NCBI GenBank assembly: GCA_038534195.1
Contig: JBCAXE010000013.1
Span: 17,544 to 81,543, forward strand
DNA: 64,000 nucleotides
Direction: 5' to 3'
Origin: JAJFFW01 sp038534195
Lineage (GTDB): Bacteria > Pseudomonadota > Alphaproteobacteria > Caulobacterales > Parvularculaceae
Below, one piece after another: positions 1 through 7,320 of this stretch. The first letter of the stretch is position 1, and each line of letters begins with the position of its first letter. The position numbers were made by a program, and so were the translations under genes. The notes beneath the pieces are model-generated. The model saw only the letters and a list, made by a program, of their open reading frames with translations, was not told the origin of the DNA and searched no databases.

Positions 1-595
1 GGGTCGGGCCCGCGGTTAGGAGAATGCGTTTGCCCTTCAGCGGGCCGTCGCTTGTCTTTGCGAAATGATTTTCGATGGCGTCGGCGATCGCCGATGGCTC
101 GGCCATACGTCCGGGCCCATATTCGCCGCAGGCCATATCGCCCTCATCGGGGCCAACCATCATGACACCGTCGCCGATGAGCGTTTCGAGATTGCGCTGC
201 GTGGCGGCGTGCTCCCACATGCGAACATTCATCGCCGGCGCCATCATCACCGGCTTGTCGGTCGCGAGAAGCGCGGTGGAGGCGAGATCGTTCGCAAGCC
301 CGTTTGCCGCCTTCGCCATCAGGTCCGCCGTGGCGGGCGCGACGACGATCAGATTGGCGGACCGCGAAAGCTCGATATGGCCCATCTCCGCTTCATCGGT
401 GAGGTCAAAAAGATCCGTGTAGCACTTATCGCCTGATAGACTTGAAACGGACAGCGGCGTGATGAATTCGGCCCCGCCTTTCGTGAGGATGGCGCGCGTT
501 GCGACCCCGCGTCTCGATAACTCGCGGATGAGTTCAAGGCTCTTATAAGCGGCGACGCCGCCGCCGATGATCAACAGGATGGAACGATCACTCAT
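1..595 (-). CDS. coaBC: CoaBC N-terminal part (phosphopantothenoylcysteine decarboxylase domain), cut by window edge
   Basis: Bifunctional enzyme of coenzyme A synthesis: the CoaC half decarboxylates 4'-phosphopantothenoylcysteine with FMN, the CoaB half joins cysteine to phosphopantothenate. Reading the minus strand from ATG at 595 gives about 198 residues starting MSDRSILLIIGGGVAAYKS, the flavoprotein N-terminus. The decarboxylase block with the PAMN motif (around residue 120) and the CGEYGPGRMAEP segment are visible, and the start of the CoaB Rossmann domain (LLTAGPT) is reached at the edge. The frame is open to base 1, so the C-terminal half lies outside. It follows ubiB by 9 nt on the same strand and probably shares its transcript. 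Confidence 0.95.
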   Translation of the reverse strand, partial: MSDRSILLIIGGGVAAYKSLELIRELSRRGVATRAILTKGGAEFITPLSVSSLSGDKCYTDLFDLTDEAEMGHIELSRSANLIVVAPATADLMAKAANGLANDLASTALLATDKPVMMAPAMNVRMWEHAATQRNLETLIGDGVMMVGPDEGDMACGEYGPGRMAEPSAIADAIENHFAKTSDGPLKGKRILLTAGPT

Positions 596-604
596 ACCGC
601 ACTC

Positions 605-2179
605 TTAGCCGAAAAACTGAACCGCAGCCAAAAGAATTGCGCCGGCGCCGGCGAACCAAAGCGCAGCGCGCGTCATCCGGCTTTCTTTTGACAAGGCTTG
701 CGCCAGATCGTCCGTGCTGGATTTGGAGAGGGCGAGCCTGTCCTCGGAAATGCGCGATGAGGCCTCTGCGATCTTTTCCACATAATCCGGCAGGTTCGGG
801 GCCAACTCCAGCGTGCGGAAAGCAGCGCTTCGCAGTTTTTCCACCTGACGGCGGGGCCCGATTTCATTGGTGATGTAGTCTTTCACAATCGGCGTCGCCG
901 CCTCCCACATGTTGACGCGCGGATCGAGCATGCGGGCGACGCCTTCCACCGTCACCATGGTGCGCTGCAGCAAAATCAGCTCAGGCCGCAGATGCATGTC
1001 AAAAAGGTCGGTGACGTCGAAAAGCTGCTGCAGAACCCGGCTCATATCGACCGCGTCTGCGTTGCGACCGAACAGCGGCTCGCCGACAGCGCGCAAGGCC
1101 TGCGCGAAGGCTTCCAGCGAATGGTCCTTGGAAATATATCCAGCGTCGAAATGCATTTGCGCCGTATGGAGATAGTCGCGCGTAATGAACCCATGAATGA
1201 TCTGCGCGAACGTCGTGCGTGCGGCTTCGTCCAGCCGGCCCATGATGCCGAAATCGATGAGAATAAGATCGCCCTTGTCGTCGATCATCATGTTGCCCTG
1301 GTGCATGTCGGCATGGAAAAATCCTTCATGCAGGGCTTGCGTCAGGAAAAGCTGAAGGACTTTGACGGCCAGGGCGGGACGGTCGATCCCCTGTTTGTCG
1401 AGAGCGGCGATGTTGCTGATCGGGGTCCCGTCGATCCAGTCAAGCGTCAAGACGCGGCGCGACGTCAGCGGCCAGATAATTTCCGGCGCGCGCACGCCCT
1501 CTTTCTCGCTGAGGCTTTCGCCCATGGCCGACGCGGCGCCGGCCTCCATGCGCAAATCTAGCTCCACCGCCGCGGAAGCTTTCAGGGTCTCGATGAACTT
1601 CACCGGCTCCATGCGCCGGGCGCCGACCGAAATCATTTCGAGCATGCGCGCGGCCCTCGCGAAGGCGCGAAACTCCCGCGTCGCAATTTTGTGGATCTCC
1701 GGGCGCAGCACTTTGACGGCGACATCCTCGCCGCTTTTTAGCGTTGCGCGATGAACCTGCGCCACCGATGCGGCGGCGATCGGCTCGGAAAACGCCGCAA
1801 ACAGATCGTCAATGGGTTTGTTGAAGCTCTTCTCGATCGCCGTGATCGCTTCGGACCGCGGAAACGGCGGCATTTTGTCTTGAAGGCGCGCAAGGTCGCC
1901 GGCCATCTCAAACCCGATAATATCGGGCCGTGTGGCCATGAATTGCCCGAGCTTCACATAAGCCGGACCCATGCCTTCAAACGCGGCGGCGAGGCGCTCG
2001 CCAGGCCGAAGCCGGCGCCCATTGTCGCTCGTTTTCGCGCCGATCCGGCTCGCCTTGCCCAGGAGATCAACAGCCGTCGGCGCAAAGTGAGCGTATTCAG
2101 AGGGAATCAACGCGTCGAAGCGCGACAAACGAAATGCGGCGCCGGCGAGGCGGGCCCAATCTGTAATGGCGTTGAGCAT
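605..2179 (-). CDS. ubiB: UbiB, ABC1/ADCK-type atypical kinase of ubiquinone biosynthesis
   Basis: 524 aa protein of the UbiB/COQ8 family, a membrane-associated ATPase/kinase-like protein needed for ubiquinone synthesis or handling. Family marks are visible: the KxGQ motif (KLGQ, residues 76-79), the alanine-rich nucleotide loop AAAS (about 135-138) that replaces the usual glycine loop, the VKVLRP lysine (about 156), the catalytic-loop segment HADMHQGN (about 285) and the LIDFG metal site (about 306). The C-terminus ends in one hydrophobic segment (about 503-523), consistent with the two-helix anchor of the family. The ATG at 2179 is 3 nt after the ubiE stop, so the two are translated from one message. 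Confidence 0.96.
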   Translation of the reverse strand: MLNAITDWARLAGAAFRLSRFDALIPSEYAHFAPTAVDLLGKASRIGAKTSDNGRRLRPGERLAAAFEGMGPAYVKLGQFMATRPDIIGFEMAGDLARLQDKMPPFPRSEAITAIEKSFNKPIDDLFAAFSEPIAAASVAQVHRATLKSGEDVAVKVLRPEIHKIATREFRAFARAARMLEMISVGARRMEPVKFIETLKASAAVELDLRMEAGAASAMGESLSEKEGVRAPEIIWPLTSRRVLTLDWIDGTPISNIAALDKQGIDRPALAVKVLQLFLTQALHEGFFHADMHQGNMMIDDKGDLILIDFGIMGRLDEAARTTFAQIIHGFITRDYLHTAQMHFDAGYISKDHSLEAFAQALRAVGEPLFGRNADAVDMSRVLQQLFDVTDLFDMHLRPELILLQRTMVTVEGVARMLDPRVNMWEAATPIVKDYITNEIGPRRQVEKLRSAAFRTLELAPNLPDYVEKIAEASSRISEDRLALSKSSTDDLAQALSKESRMTRAALWFAGAGAILLAAVQFFG

Positions 2180-2182
2180 GGT

Positions 2183-2959
2183 CTAAATCCGCCAGCCCAT
2201 ATGCAATGCGGCGACGCCGGCGGTGAGGTTTTCATAAGTGACGCGGGAGAACCTCGCGTTGCTTATTTTTTGCGCGAAGGCGTCCTGCAACGGAAAGCGA
2301 CGGATCGACTCCACAAGATATTGATAACTCTCACGATCATTGGCCACCTGTTCGCCGAGCCATGGGATCACGTTAAAAGAATAGGTGTCGTAGAGCTTCT
2401 GCAGGCCTTCCGTAATCGGATGAGAAAATTCAAGACAGATGAACCGGCCGCCCGGTTTCAAAACCCGATAGGCTTCTTCAAGGGCCCGGTCCATGTGGGT
2501 CACGTTGCGAATGCCGAAAGCAATAGTGTAGGCGTCGACGCTTTTGTCCGGCAGCGGCAAATCTTCCGCGTCCCCGCAAATGCGCTCGAGCCGGCTGTTA
2601 AACGCGTGTGCTTCTTTGCGGTCCACGCCAGCGGCAAGCATCTCATAATTGATGTCGCAAATGATTGCGCCTGCGAGCGCGCGCTCATGCGCGTTGCGCC
2701 GTTCGTCCGCACGCTTCAGAAAGTTCATCGCCACATCGCCGGTACCGCCGGCGACGTCGAGCAACGTCTGGCCTGGTTGCGGATTCAGCCTGTCGATCAG
2801 CGTCGATTTCCAGATACGGTGCACGCCGCCCGACATTAGATCGTTCATCAGGTCGTAATTGCCAGCGACGGAATCGAAGACGTCGCGCACCAGCCCCGAC
2901 TTGCGATCGGCGTCAACGGTCCGGAACCCGAAACTGGTTTTTGAGGCGTCGCTCTCCAT
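2183..2959 (-). CDS. ubiE: UbiE, C-methyltransferase of ubiquinone/menaquinone biosynthesis
   Basis: S-adenosylmethionine-dependent C-methyltransferase that methylates the benzoquinol ring of ubiquinone precursors (and demethylmenaquinol where menaquinone is made). The SAM-binding motif LLDVAGGTGDVA is at about residues 67-78, followed by the family signatures FGIRNV and LEFSHP. I use ATG at 2959 (258 aa, close to the usual 250); a TTG seven codons upstream would give 265 aa but adds nothing conserved. It is the first gene of a ubiE-ubiB-coaBC run. No menaquinone genes are in the window, and the redox regulator RegB nearby senses ubiquinone, so a ubiquinone role is the likely one. Confidence 0.95.
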   Translation of the reverse strand: MESDASKTSFGFRTVDADRKSGLVRDVFDSVAGNYDLMNDLMSGGVHRIWKSTLIDRLNPQPGQTLLDVAGGTGDVAMNFLKRADERRNAHERALAGAIICDINYEMLAAGVDRKEAHAFNSRLERICGDAEDLPLPDKSVDAYTIAFGIRNVTHMDRALEEAYRVLKPGGRFICLEFSHPITEGLQKLYDTYSFNVIPWLGEQVANDRESYQYLVESIRRFPLQDAFAQKISNARFSRVTYENLTAGVAALHMGWRI

Positions 2960-3140
2960 GGGCGTACACTTATTCAGCAAGGTTAAAATTTAGAAGCAGC
3001 CTTGACGCCGCATGCCGCCTTTGCAAGGTTAACGTACTGAATTCAGGGAGATTTTAAATCATTCTCCTTTGGGTTGCACGTGGGGAGGCGATTTCCAAAA
3101 ACGATCGCCAACAACTTTGCTGGGGTTGGGAGCAAATGGC

Positions 3141-3491
3141 ATGATCAAATCAGAGCTCGTCCAGAAACTGGCGGACGAAAATCCAAATCTTTTCCATCGC
3201 GACGTGGAGCGCATCGTCTCAATCTTCTTTCAGGAGATCGCTGATAGTCTCGCGCGCGGCGAGCGCGTCGAGCTGCGCGGCTTCGGGGCGTTTTCGGTGA
3301 AACACCGCCCGGCGCGCGTTGGGCGCAATCCGCGCTCCGGCGAGCCGGTGAATATCGAGGAAAAATACTCGCCGTTCTTCAAGTCAGGCAAAGAATTGCG
3401 GGACCGGCTGAACGCGGAGGGACGCTTCACGCCGGGCGCGCAAAGCGGCGGAGCGCCGGAGGATGACGATATGTCCGGCGGCGCGTCCTAA
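3141..3491 (+). CDS. ihfB: Integration host factor β subunit
   Basis: 116 aa DNA-bending protein of the HU/IHF family, half of the IHF heterodimer. The start MIKSELVQKLADENPNLF is typical of IhfB, and the β-arm segment RGFGAFSVKHRPARVGRNPR with the arm proline region is at about residues 57-76. The acidic/glycine-rich tail after residue 95 is longer than in E. coli IhfB (94 aa) and typical of alphaproteobacteria. An in-frame upstream start at 3069 would add 24 unrelated residues, so I choose ATG 3141. rpsA, the usual upstream neighbour in proteobacteria, is not here; the gene is divergent from ubiE, so 2960-3140 must hold its promoter. Confidence 0.95.
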   Translation: MIKSELVQKLADENPNLFHRDVERIVSIFFQEIADSLARGERVELRGFGAFSVKHRPARVGRNPRSGEPVNIEEKYSPFFKSGKELRDRLNAEGRFTPGAQSGGAPEDDDMSGGAS

Positions 3492-3548
3492 CGCCCATCC
3501 GGCGGCTTCGCATTTGCGAAATCAGCTGACTACGGGCATAAATCGCGC

Positions 3549-3908
3549 ATGTTGAAGAAGTTGTTCGCTCGCCTGATCTGGGTCCCCATCGGGCTCCTCC
3601 TGGTCATCTTTCTGGTCGCCAACCGCCATCCGGTGGCGGTGAGCCTTGATCCATTCTCCACCGATAATCCGGCGATTGCGACGCCGGCCTTCCCCATGTG
3701 GGTCTGGATGATCCTGATGCTCATGGTCGGCTTTTTTCTGGGCGCCATGACCTCCTGGTTCGGGGCGCGCGGAAAGCGCAAGCAGGCGCGGGCCGACCAC
3801 CGGGAAGTCCAGAAATTGCGCCGGGAAAACGAAACGCTGAGCGCCGCGGCGCCAGCGCAGGATGGCGCGGAATCGGGCGACAATTTACCAATCCTCAAGG
3901 CCTCCTGA
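3549..3908 (+). CDS. LapA-like (DUF1049) small inner membrane protein
   Basis: 119 aa with two membrane helices (about residues 8-26 and 48-70) separated by a short loop rich in the family pattern VANRHPVAVSLDPF, then a basic, coiled-coil-like cytoplasmic tail containing EVQKLRRENETL. This is the layout of the lipopolysaccharide assembly protein A (LapA/YciS) family. In E. coli LapA works with LapB in control of LPS synthesis; whether this short homologue does so is unknown. It sits directly before trpF (8 nt gap), an arrangement I believe is common in alphaproteobacteria. Family assignment is by pattern only. Confidence 0.8.
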   Translation: MLKKLFARLIWVPIGLLLVIFLVANRHPVAVSLDPFSTDNPAIATPAFPMWVWMILMLMVGFFLGAMTSWFGARGKRKQARADHREVQKLRRENETLSAAAPAQDGAESGDNLPILKAS

Positions 3909-3916
3909 GCGCGCTC

Positions 3917-4597
3917 ATGCCCGGCTTGATCAAGATTTGCGGCCTGCGTGAGCCAGCCTCGGCTGAGGCCGCGTGCGCCGCGGGCGCAACCCATCTCGGA
4001 TTTGTTTTTTATCCGAAATCGCCGAGATATATTGAAGCGCATGAAGCGGCGTCGATCGCCGCCGTGATGCGGAGCGAGATCAAAATCGTGGCGCTTGTGG
4101 TCGATCCTGCGGAGGCGTTGATCGGCGAAATCATGGACCGGGCGCGCCCTGACGCCGTGCAGTTTCACGGCGCCGAAGGCGCGGATGCGCTCGCCCGTAT
4201 TAAGGATAAATGGGACGGGCGCATAGAGGTTTGGAAGGCGCTCGGTATGGCCTCGGCGGAGGACATGCGTCAGGCAGAAGCTTTTGACGGGATCGCCGAC
4301 CGTCTTCTCTTCGACGCGCGCCCGCCGCGGGGCGCCGATCGGCCAGGCGGGCACGGCGCAGCTTTCGATTGGTCCATTCTCGGCGCCTATGAAGGGCGAA
4401 CCCCCTGGCTGCTTGCGGGCGGATTGTCGCCTGAAAATGTGGCCGCCGCAATCGACGCCGCCCGGGCCATACCGGGTTTTGACGGCGTTGATGTTTCCTC
4501 CGGCGTCGAGCGCGCGCCCGGCGAAAAGGACGGCGAAGCGATTGCGCGCTTCGCCGCCGCGGCGCAAGCTGCATTTAAAAAGGACGCGCCCCGATGA
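3917..4597 (+). CDS. trpF: Phosphoribosylanthranilate isomerase TrpF
   Basis: 226 aa (β/α)8-barrel enzyme that isomerises N-(5'-phosphoribosyl)anthranilate in tryptophan synthesis. The N-terminal KICGLREP carries the catalytic cysteine, the second catalytic residue is in LLFDARPP, and phosphate-binding loops are LAGGLSPENV and VDVSSGVE near the C-terminus. The frame is open upstream to 3698, but that part is a shadow of the LapA-like gene; ATG 3917 gives the canonical start. The stop overlaps the next ATG by four bases (ATGA at 4594), so the following lipoprotein gene is likely translationally coupled. Confidence 0.95.
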   Translation: MPGLIKICGLREPASAEAACAAGATHLGFVFYPKSPRYIEAHEAASIAAVMRSEIKIVALVVDPAEALIGEIMDRARPDAVQFHGAEGADALARIKDKWDGRIEVWKALGMASAEDMRQAEAFDGIADRLLFDARPPRGADRPGGHGAAFDWSILGAYEGRTPWLLAGGLSPENVAAAIDAARAIPGFDGVDVSSGVERAPGEKDGEAIARFAAAAQAAFKKDAPR

Positions 4598-5229
4598 ATC
4601 GAATTTGCAAGGTCATACCAGCATTATTGTTGAGCGTTGCAGTTGCTGGCTGCGCTGAGCCGGGCGGAGACGGTGCGTCCGCTTCGCGCGATGCGGCGCC
4701 GGTGATTTACATCATGCGCCACACCGACAAAGCCGCCTCGCCGGAGACACGCGCGGCGGCGCCGGCGGGGTATGACCCCGCGGAATGCGAGATGCGGACC
4801 GGCCTCAGCGCCGCTGGCGCCGCGCGAGCTGGCGCGGTCGCCGAGGCGTTGAGCGATATCGACTTCGCCGCCTCCTATTCCAGCGCCTACTGCCGCACCG
4901 CGCATGCCGCTCACATTGTTTCCGGCCTCGCGCCGTCCACGAGCCTTACCGACCCTGACGCGGGGCGCGCCGCGTTCATCGCTGGTATGACCGAAGAAGC
5001 GCGTCAGGCCGGCGGGCCGATATTGCTGGTCATGCATTCAAACTGGATCGGCGCCCTGTTTTCCGGCGACGCCCCGGAGATTGACGCGCCAAGCTGGGCG
5101 GCGCCGCAATGTTATGGCGACGTGCGCGCCTTCCGCCTTGACGGCGAGCGATGGGTTTACGCCGGGGGCGACCACGGCGCGGTCACCGACCGCCAATATT
5201 ACGAATGTGAGAACGGCCATACCGGCTGA
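4594..5229 (+). CDS. Lipoprotein with histidine-phosphatase-like fold
   Basis: 211 aa. The N-terminus is a lipoprotein signal (hydrophobic run then lipobox VAGCAE, Cys about 19). The body resembles the histidine phosphatase (phosphoglycerate mutase-like) superfamily: IYIMRHTDKA supplies the RH motif with the presumed phospho-histidine (RHT where RHG is commonest), TGLSAAGAARA matches the LT.xG.xQA segment, SSAYCRTAHAA matches the SSxxxRAxxTA segment, and LLVMHSNWIG carries the second histidine. It would act outside the cytoplasm. It lies between trpF and trpB, overlapping trpF by 4 nt and ending 35 nt before trpB, although no role in tryptophan synthesis is expected. Substrate unknown. Confidence 0.75.
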   Translation: MNRICKVIPALLLSVAVAGCAEPGGDGASASRDAAPVIYIMRHTDKAASPETRAAAPAGYDPAECEMRTGLSAAGAARAGAVAEALSDIDFAASYSSAYCRTAHAAHIVSGLAPSTSLTDPDAGRAAFIAGMTEEARQAGGPILLVMHSNWIGALFSGDAPEIDAPSWAAPQCYGDVRAFRLDGERWVYAGGDHGAVTDRQYYECENGHTG

Positions 5230-5264
5230 TTGACGAAAAATTTCAGTAGAAAGACTGTTTCAAA

Positions 5265-6494
5265 ATGGAACACCTCAACACGTATCGCGAAGGCCCGGAC
5301 GCGGACGGCCGGTTCGGGAAATTCGGCGGCCGCTTCGTTGCTGAGACCCTCACGCCGCTCGTGCTCGCGCTTGAAGAAGAGTATGGCCAGGCGAAAAAAG
5401 ATCAATCATTTCAAAGCGAATTGGCGTATTACCTGAAGCATTATGTGGGCCGGCCATCCCCGCTTTATTTCGCCGAGCGCCTCACCGAGCATGTGCGCGC
5501 CGCGCCGCAAACACGCTCCGGCAAGGGCGCCAAAATCTATTTCAAGCGCGACGAGCTGAACCACACCGGCGCCCACAAGATCAATAACTGCATCGGCCAG
5601 ATTCTTCTGGCGCGGCGGATGGGTAAGACCCGGATCATCGCCGAGACCGGCGCCGGTCAGCATGGGGTGGCGACGGCGACGGTGTGCGCGCGCTTTGGTC
5701 TGCCCTGTGTCGTTTATATGGGCGCCACGGATGTGGAGCGGCAAAAGCCGAACGTCTTCCGCATGGAATTGCTCGGCGCCGAGATTGTTCCCGTAACGTC
5801 CGGTAGGGCCACCCTCAAAGACGCCATGAACGAGGCGTTAAGGGACTGGGTCACAAATGTTGAAAATACGTTCTACATCATCGGCACCGCCGCCGGGCCG
5901 CACCCCTATCCGATGTTGGTGCGCGATTTTCAGTCCGTCATCGGCGTGGAGGCGATCGACCAGATGCGTGAGGCCGAAGGGCGCCTGCCTGACGTCATTA
6001 TGGCCTGCATCGGCGGCGGCTCGAATGCGATCGGTCTCTTTCATCCATTCCTAGATCATTCCGATGTCGAAATCATCGGCGTCGAAGCAGCGGGTTTGGG
6101 GGTGGAGACCGGCGCGCATGCGGCCTCCCTCACGGGCGGGCGTCCCGGCGTTTTACACGGCAATCGCACCTATCTCTTGCAGGACGAAGACGGGCAAATC
6201 AAAGATGCGCATTCGATTTCCGCCGGCCTCGACTATCCTGGCATCGGCCCGGAGCACGCCTGGCTCCATGAGACGGGGCGCGTGACGTATTTGAGCGCCA
6301 CGGACCAGGAAGCCCTCGAGGCGTTCCAGCTCTGCGCAAAGCTTGAGGGCATCATCCCCGCGCTCGAGCCCTCCCACGCCCTCGCGCGGGCGCTGGAAAA
6401 GGCGGCCGAAATGGACGCCCACCAGATCCTCCTCCTCAACATGTGCGGACGCGGCGACAAGGATATCTTTTCGGTGATGGATGTTTTGGGCTAA
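5265..6494 (+). CDS. trpB: Tryptophan synthase β subunit
   Basis: 409 aa PLP enzyme that condenses indole with serine to give tryptophan. The PLP lysine is in HTGAHKINN (about K105), the phosphate-binding loop is GGGSNAIG (about residue 246), and the C-terminal ALEPSHA and NMCGRGDKD segments match TrpB. Length and start (MEHLNTYREGPDADGRFG) are as in other alphaproteobacteria. The partner trpA is not next to it but starts at 11666, about 5.2 kb downstream; a toxin-antitoxin pair begins within 40 nt of the trpB stop. Confidence 0.97.
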   Translation: MEHLNTYREGPDADGRFGKFGGRFVAETLTPLVLALEEEYGQAKKDQSFQSELAYYLKHYVGRPSPLYFAERLTEHVRAAPQTRSGKGAKIYFKRDELNHTGAHKINNCIGQILLARRMGKTRIIAETGAGQHGVATATVCARFGLPCVVYMGATDVERQKPNVFRMELLGAEIVPVTSGRATLKDAMNEALRDWVTNVENTFYIIGTAAGPHPYPMLVRDFQSVIGVEAIDQMREAEGRLPDVIMACIGGGSNAIGLFHPFLDHSDVEIIGVEAAGLGVETGAHAASLTGGRPGVLHGNRTYLLQDEDGQIKDAHSISAGLDYPGIGPEHAWLHETGRVTYLSATDQEALEAFQLCAKLEGIIPALEPSHALARALEKAAEMDAHQILLLNMCGRGDKDIFSVMDVLG

Positions 6495-6499
6495 GACCC

Positions 6500-6545
6500 T
6501 TGACCCTCAACCAAAATGATATACATTTTTGATCGTGAATATACA
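6500..6545 (+). promoter_or_regulatory. Probable promoter and operator of the toxin-antitoxin pair
   Basis: Five bases after the trpB stop is TTGACC (6500-6505), one mismatch from a -35 consensus; a 16-nt spacer leads to TACATT (6522-6527) as a possible -10. Transcription would then start near 6534, at the GTG codon 6535. The heptamer ATATACA occurs at 6519-6525 and 6539-6545, exactly 20 nt apart, as expected for an operator bound on one face by the antitoxin. Inference from pattern only. Confidence 0.45.
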
Positions 6546-6813
6546 CACAAAGATATCCAAGACGGTCAAAGTCTCCAAGTGGGGTAATTCGCTCGCCGTG
6601 CGGTTGCCGGTAGAACTTGTGCGGGCGCTTGGTCTTGAAGAAGGCGACGAGGTCGCCTTGTCGTCTGGGCGCGCTCGGGACGAATTGACGGTGGAAAAGG
6701 TGTTGTCAGTGGAAGAGCGCCTTCAGCGGCTGAAGGGCGCAATGGGCCGGATGCCAAAAGGGTATAAGTTCGACCGGGAAGAGGCCAATGCCCGCCGCGA
6801 AGATTTTTCTTGA
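6529..6813 (+). CDS. AbrB/MazE-type antitoxin
   Basis: 94 aa (TTG start at 6529) or 92 aa (GTG at 6535). The N-terminal half is a SpoVT/AbrB DNA-binding fold: KVSKWGNSLAVRLPVELVRAL followed by LEEGDEVAL, the swapped-hairpin pattern of MazE/VapB antitoxins. The C-terminal half (EERLQRLKGAMGRMPKGYKF) is the flexible part that would wrap the toxin. It overlaps the PIN toxin gene by 26 nt, the usual antitoxin-toxin coupling. No Shine-Dalgarno sequence is visible before either start, and the candidate promoter points to a leaderless message. The true start is uncertain. Confidence 0.85.
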   Translation: MIVNIHTKISKTVKVSKWGNSLAVRLPVELVRALGLEEGDEVALSSGRARDELTVEKVLSVEERLQRLKGAMGRMPKGYKFDREEANARREDFS

Positions 6814-7195
6814 TACGAATATTTTAATTTACTTCGCCACTGATACAGACATCAAAAAGCGCGACCGCGCCGCCGAATTGCTGTCGACCTCGCCGACAAT
6901 TAGCGTCCAGGTTCTCAACGAATTCACGAGTGTGATGCGCGCTAAATTGAACGCGCCTTGGCCGGCTATTCGCGCCCAGCTCGATCTGTTCGGCGAGGCG
7001 TGTGAGGTGGTTTCGCTCACGCAGAAAGTCCAGTCGCACGCCGTAGATATCGCCGAGCGCTATCGGTTCGCCATCTACGACGCCAACATCATTGCAGCCG
7101 CCGAAGCTGCGGGCGTGACCGATCTGTACTCTGAGGATATGCAAAATGGGCAACGTTTCGGCAGGCTTACGATCCTTGACCCATTTAAGGAGTAG
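6788..7195 (+). CDS. PIN-domain ribonuclease toxin (VapC-like)
   Basis: 135 aa PIN-domain protein. The acidic metal-binding residues are in place: D9 in IFLDTNILIY, E45 in VLNEFTSV, D98 in IYDANIIAAA and D117 in LYSEDMQNG. PIN toxins of this kind are Mg-dependent endoribonucleases, and they are neutralised by the antitoxin encoded just upstream. The overlap with the AbrB-type antitoxin gene supports a type II module. It is intact by length and motifs. The pair sits between trpB and the M20 gene, so it is part of the block that separates trpB from trpA. Confidence 0.88.
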   Translation: MPAAKIFLDTNILIYFATDTDIKKRDRAAELLSTSPTISVQVLNEFTSVMRAKLNAPWPAIRAQLDLFGEACEVVSLTQKVQSHAVDIAERYRFAIYDANIIAAAEAAGVTDLYSEDMQNGQRFGRLTILDPFKE

Positions 7196-7320
7196 GTGCT
7201 GGTAATGGTTCCGCGCGTTGCCAAGTCGCGTTTGCCGGTTTATTGCGGAAATGCTTTAGAGGATTGTTCGCCCCACAAAGTCTCGCTAGGTTTGCGGCTT
7301 CATTAGCAAGAGTGTTCGCC

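Noticed and set aside
1751..2839. 362-codon plus-strand open frame
   Set aside because: It lies antisense to ubiB and ubiE, whose protein motifs are unambiguous, and its translation is rich in arginine and histidine without any family pattern.
3530..4567. 345-codon minus-strand open frame
   Set aside because: Antisense to the LapA-like gene and trpF, with low-complexity arginine-rich translation.
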